A DNA stretch of 64,000 nucleotides, from assembly GCA_019426215.1 (NCBI GenBank), contig CM033397.1, positions 28,956,480 through 29,020,479 of the forward strand, read 5' to 3'. Below are positions 11,601 through 21,484 of the stretch, piece by piece. The DNA comes from Buddleja alternifolia. Lineage: Eukaryota > Streptophyta > Magnoliopsida > Lamiales > Scrophulariaceae. The translations under genes were made by a program, and so were the position numbers. The notes below the pieces were generated by a model. The model was not told the origin of the DNA. It did not search any database and worked only from the letters and a program-made list of their open reading frames with translations. The first letter of the stretch is position 1, and each line of letters opens with the position of its first letter.

Positions 11601-12776
11601 CGCCAGCCTGAGTCAACGCTTGAGGAAGCGCCTGCTGAGACATCTGAAGCGTCCAAATCTGCAGATACCAGTATTCCTGACGCTCCTGAACATGCTACCA
11701 TTGATAGTGCTGAAGATACTTCCCTGGATATTCGAGGTACTGTTTTTGATCCAGCCTATCAAGTTCCTTTTGACTCTCTCAAACACTCATCACGGTTCAA
11801 GCGACCAGCTCCTCAAGTGGTTCAATCAGATGAGAGTCAAGCCTTCGGTCCCCTGCTTAAATCTGTTTTGGAGACAATTAGCGCTCAAGCTACTCAGAGT
11901 GAAGAATCTCTCCATTGGATTAAGGAAGACCTGGCAAAGATTGAAACTCACGTAATGAGCGCTCAGATTGCTCATATGCGTAGTTCAGCTCAAGCGGCAG
12001 TTGGTGAGTGCAAACAAGACTTTCAAGAAATGCAGGATGCTGCCCACGCCACCCAACTTGCCATGAAAGAAGAACTTGAAAAGCGCCTTGCAACCCTTGA
12101 GATATCTGTGAATGACGCCACCAGCGCTAAGCTTCTTGTTATGCAGGAACGCTTCGACAAGCGTCTGGATGACATCACAGATTCCTTATCTCAGATTGCT
12201 CATCAGGTAAGTGTACTCACAAACCACTTCTTAAAATCTGATGATGGCAATAAGGGGGAAGAGAAGAAGAAAGGAGAAAAGCGGAAAGCGTCCAGTTCAA
12301 AAGTTGAAGATCCTCCGTCTGCTAAGCGTCAAATGCCTCCTTCTCAGTCTGCGCTTAATCTCCCGTCTTGGATAACTGCTCTGAAACAAAGTTCATCTGG
12401 AGCGCCCAGTAGTACACTAAGGGAACCTCCTAGAGCGTTATATCCAAACCTACCAATTCCTACAAGAGCACTGCTTGAACAGTTTGACATTCCTCTTCAG
12501 AGAACATCCATTTCAGAACCTACAGATCCACAGATCTTAGCTGAAGAAAGGAAAATGACTGATTTTAGCCAAGCTTTTCGAATCTGCCTAAGGTACATTG
12601 GTATCGACCCAACTGACTGGGATAATCACTTTAAAGTATTCAAAAAGAGACAACAAGAAGAAAACAAGCTTATCATCAACAAAGATCATGAAGCAATGAT
12701 GATCTTGGAAGACAATCTGACTGAAGCTATCCGAGCTGAAATGTCCAAGCGATACAGAGTTAGACCAAGTCATTAA
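8646..12776 (+). CDS. Sirevirus third ORF, nuclear-type coiled-coil protein
   Basis: A 1376-residue ORF with a strong start context (AAAAAATGG) sits where Sireviruses carry their extra or env-like gene. About residues 15-230 form a compact, probably folded region. It resembles the putative plant transposon protein domains, but I cannot confirm this. Residues 280-326 hold two strong nuclear-localisation-like clusters (KKRAPRKPKVK and LPLKRRKLE). From residue 375 there are four to five VEPSAQ repeats. The middle is acidic to neutral. Residues about 1070-1200 look like a coiled coil, followed by a basic KKKGEKRK tail. I see no signal peptide and no membrane segment, which argues against an envelope protein. 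The ORF is uninterrupted, so it was under selection until recently. Its function is unknown. Confidence 0.85.
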   Translation: MAPKKSSSTSAEITIKVTEGLVVDWKFLYEQTQINLTDVMDMVVQAGLKPFLTQYSYMFPTEVETFWKTATLSEDKKSISCKIPFSKKESPKEFILSASTIAKNFNLPNEGEALDSVTLKQIKEAWAIMSAYDDVPYTQYFEKKDLVSKYRLLADFCSKIIECRVGTFDKVNPVQFQMMVAILFNIKINWSEYIFGRFRDSLSASNKPYGLILSDILFKSNCVYSSGLPLNKSKLLGKRILTNMFNPPKVSGAARPLSERLEERQLLAQKAERPVPEEAVKRPAATKKRAPRKPKVKIAVPSQKIDEETDEDAEDKLPLKRRKLEGIIKQIDFEEPAVDPPAPPAKLVEGVNIKKIFKRSRTSKRQATPEEPETVEPSAQVAVEPSAQVVVEPSAQDAAVEPSAQETAVELSSQGKFISSHSISIPTSVEDPALIEDGSCFSAIVPAAAEVSTDVLLDVDLTGVVAIAQDVAAEVAAIEPEEPATLTEARSEDQNAAEDVRAPRHFFQLDPLKTIDHSINYMPPALDEDFIPAGYNIERYIAAEADAARLIDFDSAIKATVLDRPGDRPPRCAVDVAYYLDNGHSRPTGFALRDYTVRVYDPLRPSFLNPSESVLNREGYTHFPQTAHSPENLASVRPLCLWKNKEIHAGERLESLTDLLQTEADAYFDSVWNANYQPDKHRFEAIRDIHLEGIRAMVNAGTDFCINEVNWVEAYMGHKYTFPELVQAPHLFGIGMHDKKRQFAKYCLLKRQQRLGPVLKLPIIRHQIEQCLRQELQRLSITPLRFNAQASSSGTVGERCLNLAPSHCEENFNLMVKILSPVSLFDKIFTANLRSWNGSVINSFKGYPLLPSIRSEVLNHYEYVLSLLERNQELAQAIYPYLEEYYADCVPTHRRPASLPSDCLIGFSRTHCTDSLFSIAQAPSKVFPDHVLDIIGPMYIRAIDSPLRTFISGTCMSRTRLIELLDSTSTSYADSASWNFQFTDFRQPESTLEEAPAETSEASKSADTSIPDAPEHATIDSAEDTSLDIRGTVFDPAYQVPFDSLKHSSRFKRPAPQVVQSDESQAFGPLLKSVLETISAQATQSEESLHWIKEDLAKIETHVMSAQIAHMRSSAQAAVGECKQDFQEMQDAAHATQLAMKEELEKRLATLEISVNDATSAKLLVMQERFDKRLDDITDSLSQIAHQVSVLTNHFLKSDDGNKGEEKKKGEKRKASSSKVEDPPSAKRQMPPSQSALNLPSWITALKQSSSGAPSSTLREPPRALYPNLPIPTRALLEQFDIPLQRTSISEPTDPQILAEERKMTDFSQAFRICLRYIGIDPTDWDNHFKVFKKRQQEENKLIINKDHEAMMILEDNLTEAIRAEMSKRYRVRPSH

Positions 12777-12996
12777 AGCTTTCTGATTTTACATTATCTA
12801 TATTCTTGTCTCTTATATCTTTAAATATTCAGCTGTAAAAATGCTTGTAATTCTCGATAAATATGAAATGCATTTTTTTTGCTGAAACATCTCGTTGAAG
12901 CGTAACTAACTTTAACTAACGTCTACTGATCAAAGCTAACTTTTACGTTTGGCTATCTAACTCTTGAACTATAAAAGAGTAAGTATTGCCATCATC

Positions 12997-13008
12997 AAAA
13001 AGGGGGAA
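12997..13008 (+). other. Polypurine tract
   Basis: AAAAAGGGGGAA lies two bases before the start of the second LTR and is the expected plus-strand primer. Similar AGGGGGA tracts lie at about 7892 and 12255; multiple purine tracts are known in Sireviruses. Confidence 0.9.
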
Positions 13009-13010
13009 AT

Positions 13011-14556
13011 TGTTAGGAATTTCATGTTAGAAGTTTTGATGATGACAATTAAGTTTTTGTTAGACCCCAAAAAGTTGTAAGTTTATTTTTTGTAGAAAAC
13101 TTGTATAGGCTTTGAAGCGTTAGACTTGTAATAGATTTATTAGGCTTTGTTATCTTACTTTAGAGTGTTAGGCAAAATAGTCTTAGGCTGAGCGTCTGAT
13201 GATTTCTGAGTGAGTTTATCAGTGGTAAAGTTCGAAGACTCAAGCGCCTGATCTCAGAAGATAGATACAGTCTCCAAGCGTCCACTTTGGCCAGCTATAT
13301 CAAGCGTTACCTTATGGGACAGAAGTGATTTCACCGGAATTTACTTCTAAGTCCAGAAGGAGTTTAATGCAAATATTCTCAAAGCATTAAATACCAACGG
13401 GTATTAATTTCAAATGCATTAAATGTTGATAAGAGCATTTAATATGATAAGCAATGTCAGACGTACGGAGAAGCCACCCTATTTGACTGTCAACTATCTC
13501 AGACTGCAGCACCAACTTTCGTGCAGCAGATTTTCAGGAAAAAGGACAAAAGCTGTTCACTCGCGAAAGTGAGAGACACGCGCCAGTGCATGTGTCAAAC
13601 GGACACTTTCTCCAAGAATACCTATAAATAGGACGTCAACAACAAACAAAAAAAAGCAACAATTTTATCAAAGCCAAATTGCTGTTGCATTAAAATCTCA
13701 TCCCTTAAACTCTCAGAAAAGCCAGAAACTTCAAGAAACATCCAAATTGCTTTTCTTATATTCCTGAGACAGTCAACAAATATCTCAAACATTCTTTTTG
13801 CAGAAACCAGATTCCTACTGAGATATTACCAAGTTGTTTGAACTTCATCAAAATCAAACAAACCTTTTAGAAAATCCCATCCAAGCCTCGCGATCTGTGT
13901 GAAGTCGAAGTTGGATACTTGCATCATTTCTGGGTGAAAGAAGCAAGAGGGTTGAAGTGATTTGAAGCAGAAATCTGTGTGATCAAGGAGCTCAAGTCAT
14001 CGACATCCATCTCTCCCTAATTTGTAGAAGATTCTGTGTGATTCTTTGAGAATCATTTTAGTGGATTGCCTCCAAGTGCAAAGGAGAAGAAGGACGTAGT
14101 TGGGATTACACCACCCAACGAACCTTACAAATATTGTGTTATTTACTTTTCAGTCATTTCATTCATCTATCATATCACTGCATAAGTAAAACACAATCAA
14201 AAGCTAAGCACCTAAGAAACATCTTGTGACGCTAAAACTTTCAAAGAGAAGACTCCAAAATCATTCCACTGTGCTAACCCTGATTAAAAGAACTGAACGC
14301 TTAACCTACAAGGTCAAAGTATTCAATTCCTGAAGTCTAAGTTAACTTTATAAAACAGTCTTCATTAGACGCTTCACAAAGTCTCAAATATCTTATGTGA
14401 ACGCTAAGGTGAAGCGTCACACTCTTCAAGCGCCTATCATTTCAAGCGTCCAAATACGTTTAATACGAAATCTTTTTTAAGTCGAAAAAGACTTAAAGGG
14501 TCTATTCAACCCCCCCCCCCCTTCTAGACCCTTTCGTATGCCACTTGGGACCAACA
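13011..14556 (+). repeat. Sirevirus 3' LTR
   Basis: This is a near-exact copy of 755-2299, 1546 bp, starting TGTTAGGAAT and ending CCAACA. A TATA box lies at 13621-13632. It is followed directly by the ACTTA duplication. Confidence 0.95.
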
Positions 14557-16017
14557 ACTTAAATAAGAGTTCACAAGTCGAAAAGTCTTAATTGAGCATT
14601 ATGACCAGGCTTGTATGACGCAAGCTTTGACAAGTAGTGTCAGTCGGTCACTATGGCATAGTGGGAGATTGTTCCATGAATATATTAAGGGAATTGATAT
14701 ATTCGAATACGATTTGCCGTAATTCAATTACATGAGTAATTACTCGGTGACTGCCGGTGATTGATTTATTGATCACGGTAGTGTTCGTGAGCCTTAGACC
14801 TGAGGATTCATGAATATTGTACTTGTGACACTAAACGAGTTATTAGAGTAGTTAGATCCAATTCACTCATAGGTGGGATCAACCTCGAAATGCGATTCAT
14901 ATGGACAAATAGAAATTGTTCGGTGATTGCCAATATGGGACTCACTATCTTGAGTAGTAAATGAGTTCACGTCCTCTGGGATCATAGGTAAATGAAATTA
15001 TAAGTCTTTAACCAAAGCATGAAAAATAACTTCTCTGGAACACAAGGATAGTTTAGTAATTTCATCTTACTATGATTTATTAAGCACAAGAATGAGTCCT
15101 GTGAGTTTGACACAAACCAAGACTCTCATTCTATCGAGATGTAGCAGTAAAGGGCTTATACTCACAGAGTGTCTGTGACCTAGAGGTTTGTATTGATCTA
15201 AAATAGTTGATCTCAATTGGGTTTCGATGTGAGTCCACAAGATTGGCTAGGTGACACTCACGTTCTTAGTTTTATCTCAATTCCAATTGAGACGAACCTA
15301 GAGAGTCGCGCTTTCAAAGAATTGAGTGAAGAAATTTTTTCGTTGTCAAAATACATAAATCAGGCAATTTGTCATTTGATGGACAAATTAATTTAATTGA
15401 TTAATTAGATTAACAGAAATAAATTATTAATAAATAATTAGATGTATTTATTATATTCATCCTATCCTAAATTAATTATTAGATTATCTAATTTAGATGA
15501 TTATTAATTAGTATGTTATTTTAATTACATTAAAATATGTTGGACTTAATTAATAATTGAACTAAGTTGAAAGTCAACTTTAGCCCATGTAGGATGAAGT
15601 GGGCGTGTGTTTGATGGAATTGGTGGGCTCAAGGAATTAATCTATTCCAAGCTCATCAATCCTTATAAATACCTAATACCTAGTTTAAAAACCTAAGACT
15701 CTCTCATAAGTGACTTGACAGCAAAGAAAGAAGAAAAAAATTTCTCTTTCCTCCCTTTGATAACCGTCGGCCTACCTCAAGCCTAAGGTGGTGGATTTTT
15801 TTCCATCAAGTTTCTTCCGGCATGATATCTAGAAGCAGGAGTTTAGAATTACTGCTATATGGTAGATCAAGGATTTCGAATTCTACAAAAGGTTAGTAAA
15901 TCGATGAAGTTTGATTTCATCCTTTTATTTTATAAAATCATTAAAACTTAAAAATGATCCATTTGTGAATCCGGATGTGTTTTCTTTTCCGTTGCGCAGT
16001 AACCAGGATTCACAACA
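14557..16017 (+). repeat. 3' piece of outer Copia LTR, with right ACTTA
   Basis: 14557-14561 is the right ACTTA copy of the nested insertion. The rest continues the outer LTR begun at 525. It holds a TATAAATAC TATA box at about 15664 and a pyrimidine and AG-rich leader. I place its 3' end at the CACAACA near 16017, because sequence after that reads as LINE coding on the other strand. No ORF is present. Confidence 0.72.
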
Positions 16018-17182
16018 AACCCATGTTCGATAAAGCACAAATTACCTCATCAGCAGGGAATTCGCAGCTAAGGATCTCATTCATAGCAGGGGTTACCCAT
16101 GGTTGCACATCTGCAAGGACCACGTCCAACTCTGAATCCGTTAGCTTTGAAGAGGTAAAAATCTCCTAAAAGTAGTTCATGATTTTTCTTTGAACAGTAC
16201 CAAGTTCCTCCTTCCAGACCCCACCCTTATCTTTATTATTAATTATGCGACGCTCCGATGCACAATTGTGGAAATATTTAGTATTACGATCACCCTCTTT
16301 CATCCAAAGAGCCCGGCTTCGCTGAGGCCATATAGTTTCTTCACTAGTTAGTATTTCTTCAAGCTTGGAGAGTAGATTCATGGCCCTTAGATTCGGTGGT
16401 GATCTCTCCGGCACACAAAGTTAAAATCTCAAATTCAATTTCTTTAATCTAGCGATTAGAATTACTAAAAGATGACTTGCTCTAGTTAAGAAAACCAATT
16501 CTGTAATTTTTTATGTTGTTCCAGACTAGGTGAGTTGGGTCCCTCCCATTACCCGACACCCACGACTGACGAATAACATTCTCATAGTCAATCTCTGAAG
16601 CTAAACAGATTCAAAGTGGAATCGGCGTTTCTTTCGGTTAGAGTGAGGAAAGATGAGAGGACTTAACTGGATAAGAATAGCACGATGGTTAGACGCAATG
16701 GTATCTAAGTTGGTAACGCGCATATTAGGAGAAAGGGAAGTCCATTCCGAATTACCACAAGCTCTGTCAAGACGAAGACGAATAGTACGAGGATGTGGCC
16801 ATTTATTCAACCAAGTAAGCTTTGGTCCAACAAAACCTAAGTCATAAATCACAATTATCCAGGGCATTACGAAAATCCCGGATTTGCCACAGTGGTCGTG
16901 GCAGGGAGACTCTCGCACATCGATATGGGAATGAGAGAAGGTTTGGAGGTTAACATCAACATTTTTAGCCCATAGTTACCCGAGACCCTCACCCTTACCC
17001 ACAGAATCAACATTGAAGCCAAACTTGTTAACACGAGATTTAAGACGATCAAAAGTAAAATATTTGCATTTGGTGTCAGAGATGAAGACGAGAAAGGGAT
17101 TATGGACTCTAATCAGGTCCACGAGTTTTAGAACTGCCCCGCATCCTCCCAATCCTTGATAGTTGCAAGCTAGGATATTCAT
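16018..17182 (-). pseudogene. LINE ORF2: endonuclease and start of RT
   Basis: The minus-strand start MNILACNYQGLGG at 17182 is the classic opening of plant L1 ORF2 endonucleases. After frame changes come IRLRLDRACGN and SNHRAIL (endonuclease C-terminal motifs; the SNH holds the catalytic His), then RSRALWMKEGDRNTKYFH, the conserved linker before RT, then a region ending in ALSNMG just before the usual RT opening. There is an in-frame stop at about 16166 after NYF and several frame changes. The catalytic RT core is not in the window. Confidence 0.85.
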
Positions 17183-17259
17183 TAAGTCTGGTGGGACTGC
17201 TTCGTAGTCACAGCCGAATCCTCATCCATATTAGAAGTGGTAACAGCTAAGTTTTTAAC

Positions 17260-18793
17260 TTAAGTAAACTCAGAGACTAGGATATCAGTTAGAAAAAGCG
17301 TTTGATTGTTAACTCTGAGTGGGGATGACTTCTTCTTAATTTTCTTTTTAGTTATCTTGTAATTAACATTCAGTACATTTGTGCCCTTAGGAGTGGAAAT
17401 ATTTATTTGGAGCGGGATATTGACCAGAATGGGCGAGGAGCGTGGTGTTGGTTGGCGGAATACGGGAATCTGTTGCCAAGGCGGCTGCATGAGTGGGATT
17501 TGTTGCATAGGGGGAAAGTGGTCAGTCACAATAGCAATGGTACTTTGAATATGCTCATATGACGGGTCACACCGGCGACTAGTGACTATAATAGGGTAAG
17601 TAACTTTGACAAAACAAAATTTATTGACCGGATAGGAGTGGTGATTTTGGATTGAATTGGTTGAAATAGGAACATGAATCTGATGAGAGTACGAGTGAGG
17701 AGAAGGAGATAAGTGAGTAGGGAAAGTGCTCAAAACCATAGTGCCATTAGAAGAGTTTACTTGTCCATGATCTACACGAGTTTCTCTTTTCAGGTCATCA
17801 TCCGATTCATCCATCAGCTGAAGCCGACAGCGAACATGGGACCCTTTCAGTTTAGAATTCAAAACTTCGGATCATGAACATTTGGCTCAACCGACACTCA
17901 TCGAGCATAAGGAGGTCGGTATATAGGGCTAGTAGAGGAGGGTAAATTATCAGCCTGGTTGCCAACCAGGGTTTTCCAGCTAGATGATTGACCATCTACC
18001 TGAGCCGAGCCAAAAATATGAAGGGATTCAGAAGAGTTAAAGTGGGTGATAATGTTCAAAGTACCACGCCTGGTGGTAGCACGGAGCCACATCCCATAAG
18101 GGGTTTGCTCCCCAGGGTGAGTAAAGGATTTTTTATAACAGAGGTCACAACAGTCCTCTATATGTCCTATCACTCCACAGAGAAAATAGATATTGGCTTT
18201 TCGTGAGTGACTGAGAGTTTTAGACCCCCCAGAATATTAAGTAACATGAACAGCATGACCGGTTTAGTGACGTTTATACAAATTTTCAAACGGAACATAG
18301 AATCCCAGAAAAAATCACTTTTAGCCATATCCATTTCGACAAAAACCCCCCATATGATCCCCGATGATTTTAGCAACATGTTTGTTCATAAGACTTAGAG
18401 GCAGAATCGAAACCCTAACAAAGATGTCATTCCAGTCAAGATTACTAGTGAGGGGATCATCAAATTCTTGAAGTGTTTTTAGGATTATCATGCCATTATC
18501 AAAGTTCCATGCCCCATTATCCAGAACACGGTCGAGATCGACGCTATGGTTAAAGGCAAAGAGGAAATGCTACTTATCAAGACGTGATATCTCCATCCCC
18601 CGCCTTGGTCTGAAGGCTCCCAACACAGTATCTTTAAACACCAGAAAGTTTACATGATGATCAGTAGTGACACGTACTACCAGAATTCTAGGGTTATAGC
18701 CTTCCCCAGGGTTTTGAAATGGATGTTCACCTTGTTAGATTCAATATCTGTGAGAGTACAATCACGAGCCATTCGAGAGATTTTGTTATCCAT
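17260..18793 (-). pseudogene. LINE ORF1 (gag-like, zinc knuckle)
   Basis: The likely start is ATG at 18793 on the minus strand (MDNKISRMARDCTLTD). Plant L1 ORF1 proteins have this length, a DUF4283-like domain, a CCHC-type knuckle and then a basic variable tail. Here a frame near 18190 reads FLCGVIGHIEDCC, matching the knuckle, followed by PYGMWLRA, which is the usual next motif. The tail (to 17260) is P/Q/S-rich and ends KKKIKKKSS. Stops and at least two frame changes show it is dead. Confidence 0.75.
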
Positions 18794-19250
18794 TATGTCG
18801 ATAGATTCTCAGTTGGAACAATAGTACTATGACGACGTAACAACAAGCAGGCGATCTTCTGATCCGAAGCCGCAAAAACATGAAAACAAGGAAACACTGC
18901 GTAAATAACAGAGAAACACGGGTCAAAAGGGATAAAATGGAAAAAGTGAGTAAACGAGAAGGGTGATAGGCAGATCTGGTGTCAGGAGGGTGATATCTCA
19001 AGACTTGAATTGGGAAAAGTGACACATGCAACCGAGATTGGTGACGAGTAATGCCTCGAAGAGCAGTCGTGAATATCCTCCAAGAAAGTGAAACTCTCGT
19101 GTGTATCACTCAAGAAGAGATTCAAGAAAAGGAGGAAAAGCAAACCTAAACCCTACAAAAACCCAAAAACTCTCATGCAGAGAGAGAGAGAGGACTCTCA
19201 CAAGGGAGGGAGAGAGGGGGGGAGAAAGAGAGAATTATCGCGCGAACACG

Positions 19251-20068
19251 TCTTTTCGTTGGTTTAGTATATTTTAATTAGATACGAACTCTCCTAATGC
19301 TAATGCACTCTACGTCAAAAGAGTGTATGCCAAATAAATATGAATTAGAGATAATAACATGGATTTAAGCATTACAAACTAAAATTTACTCGTGGATTTT
19401 TTTTATTTTGTTTATTTGGTAAGTAATTTATTCGTAGAGTTAATTAAAAATAGTAGTCATAATTTATTTTTAATCTATGAAATAGATAAAAAGTATCTCA
19501 TTTCTGAAACTATCGATGCTACCCAAGCAATGAAATATCGGATACCGAACTGCACGCACTTTTTATGAGAAATTAAAATCTATTGATTGCATTTGTTTCA
19601 TCTAAGTGTGATGCTTCAAATATAAAGTTATTAGCTTTTGTCCTTTAGAACTGGTACATTTGTTAATTATACAGGTCGATATGATATTAATAGACGATCT
19701 ACATGCCCGACATGATTGGTGAGTTTGTAGGTAAACGTTAGTCGATCAGATATAATGGAGGACTGGGGTATAAAAAATGTGTGTGAAACCTCTATTTCAG
19801 TTGTAATGGAGGCTAGGGTTTTCTAGAATTGTGACTGAGGGGATGAGATGGTGTAGGAAGTGGAAAGTCCGATTTTTCAAGTGTTTGAGTGTATATTTAT
19901 AATAGGGGCAAAATAGTCATCATACATTTTATTCCAAATGGTTCAAATATATGGGAATATGAATATTACTTGGAGAGTTAGAGGTGCATTCCATAAAGCC
20001 AAAGCCAATCGGATAGCATATTGGGCTTCAAATGTATCAAGGTTGCGAAATACGACCAAACGTTTTAG
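19251..20068. other. Intergenic, nothing recognised
   Basis: AT-rich sequence. Short ORFs have no recognisable motifs. No RNA gene or repeat boundary seen. Confidence 0.5.
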
Positions 20069-20343
20069 GGTTCATTACACACAGATTCCTTTACTTGTTT
20101 TGTTCACCAAAACTCCTAATCACTTATTGAAAATTACCAATACACTCCTCATATTAACGGTTACTTACAATTAAACACCCCCTATGTGTTTAATAATTTT
20201 TACAATTTTACCCCTACAAATCTTACAAATAGACCAAATAAGGGGGGTGTTGGTAATTTCCGGTATGTGAGAGGGAGTTTTGGTAATTATACAATACGTG
20301 GGGTCGTTGGTGGGGGGTGGGGGGAGGAGTGTTGTAATGATCC
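20069..20343. mobile_element. Foldback MITE
   Basis: The left end GGTTCATTACA pairs with the right end read in reverse (GGATCATTACA), and the arms continue to pair for roughly 110 bases, though imperfectly. Each arm is made of short repeated units with ACC or CC followed by CTC and an ATT-rich spacer. No coding capacity. It resembles the element at 54723-54977 in sequence and design. Confidence 0.6.
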
Positions 20344-21256
20344 CAACATTATATTAGGCCCAAATGAGGTGCTAACGGGCCCCAATCAAGGCAACCCCTA
20401 TTATTCTTTATGGTTTTGTTCAGGGTGTAATCATTTTACCTTTTAATTGGGCTTCACTAGATGAGCTTGGGCCTGAAGAGCCCCATACCTGCTAACTTCG
20501 GTTTAAACTAATTTATAAATTCAATGTGATTGAGCTAATGTATAGTAGCACATTAAGGCCCACTTATCTTTATGGTTTTGTTTTTGATTGAAGCTCGTCA
20601 TAAACCACAAAAAATTAAAAAAGAAGGATATATACATACATATATATATATATATGGAATTGATATTTGCACTCTTCTTTTTGATAATCACACTCCACCT
20701 AGCTTTATATCTTCATTCTTTTACCAATATACTCTTTTATTTATTAAGTAATACTTGACTTAATTTATTTGGTGGACAAATAACCTTTCCATCACTATTT
20801 GGAATTTAGTTTTAAACGTGAATAACTTTTTTATTAAAATAATATTAAAGAAAAAAAATTGAAATAATATATATTTAAATTTTTTAACACCTTGAAAATG
20901 ATACCATTCAAGCTGTTGTCATCTCTTTCTTTTTATTTTATTGTTTTGGAAAGTTCATGAAAAAGGCTCATTTGTCATTTTTTTTTTTCAGAATTTCTTA
21001 AAACAACACAGTTTTATTTACGATACAAATATAAAATTCATGAAGATGGCACTGTTTTCATGTATTTTTCAAAACATAAAATAATAAAGAAAGTGATGAA
21101 AATGGCTTGGATGTTGCCGTCTCCAAGTTGTAATTTTTTTCAATTACAAAACATTTTAAAAGTTTTATTATTATTTTAATAAAAAGTCAATCACGCTTCT
21201 AATACTTGAATTCCAAATAATAATGGAAATGCTTATTTGTTCAACAAATAAATTAA
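20344..21256. other. Intergenic, AT-rich
   Basis: No gene seen. It includes a (TA)n/(CA)n microsatellite at about 20630-20655 and long AT-rich stretches. Confidence 0.5.
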
Positions 21257-21273
21257 GTCAAGTATTGTTTAGT
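21257..21273. repeat. SINE target-site duplication, left copy
   Basis: GTCAAGTATTGTTTAGT here is repeated exactly at 21468-21484 on the other side of the SINE. Confidence 0.92.
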
Positions 21274-21467
21274 TTTTTTTTTTTTTGGTTGCCCACCCGG
21301 TCACCGAAGCTCTTGCCCCGACTACATCCGGATCCGACCCGTATCGCACACCTAGCAATGATGGGTGAGTCTCTCAACGGAGGTTTTCTGCATTCACAAG
21401 GTCTCAAATCCGAGACCTTGTTTAAACGGAACCAAACTGCTTACTATTCGGACCAACCCCCGTTAGT
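21274..21467 (-). mobile_element. tRNA-derived SINE
   Basis: About 194 bp on the minus strand ending in an A-run (T-run on the plus strand, 21274-21286) and flanked by a perfect 17-bp duplication, the mark of LINE-driven retrotransposition. Near its 5' end on the minus strand is GATTTGAGACC, a one-mismatch fit to the polymerase III B box, with an AGTAAGCAGTTTGG stretch upstream that may be the A box. It ends GGGTGGGCAACC before the A-tail. The exact duplication suggests it is fairly young. Confidence 0.88.
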
Positions 21468-21484
21468 GTCAAGTATTGTTTAGT
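21468..21484. repeat. SINE target-site duplication, right copy
   Basis: Exact copy of 21257-21273. Confidence 0.92.

Larger units (their letters stand above)
755..14556 (+). mobile_element. Complete Sirevirus-type Ty1/Copia retrotransposon
   Basis: This 13.8 kb element has two nearly identical LTRs (755-2299 and 13011-14556), a tRNA-Met primer site directly after the first LTR, gag, pol in the order protease, integrase, RT, RNase H, a long third ORF after pol, a polypurine tract directly before the second LTR, and a 5-bp ACTTA target duplication. A third gene after pol and internal AGGGGGA tracts are known features of the plant Sirevirus/Maximus lineage. The LTRs differ at three substitutions and one A-run length difference that I could find, so insertion is recent. 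Despite that, the gag-to-pol junction is out of frame in places, so this copy may not be autonomous unless those breaks are sequence errors. It sits inside the LTR of an older Copia element. Confidence 0.95.
16018..19250 (-). mobile_element. L1-type LINE, 5' portion, broken by Copia insertion
   Basis: Read on the minus strand, this region gives in order a CT-rich 5' leader (19250-18794), an ORF1 with a gag-like domain and zinc knuckle (18793-17260), and ORF2 with an endonuclease domain running into the start of reverse transcriptase (17182-16018). It stops exactly where the outer Copia LTR ends, so the Copia element inserted into the LINE reverse transcriptase. The rest of ORF2 and the 3' tail must lie left of the window. 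The element is old: both ORFs carry stops and frame changes. The 5' boundary near 19250 is approximate. Confidence 0.8.

Noticed and set aside
8646..12776. Envelope gene
   Set aside because: No signal peptide or membrane segments visible; basic nuclear-type clusters present instead.
16653..16847. Plus-strand ORF MRGLNWIRIARW
   Set aside because: Shadow of LINE ORF2 on the minus strand.
19938..20066. RNase H-like tail (KANRIAYWASN)
   Set aside because: Too short and without the other motifs of the LINE RNase H domain.
20186..20446. 86-codon Gly/Asn-rich ORF
   Set aside because: Mostly the right arm of a foldback MITE and its flank; no conserved motif.
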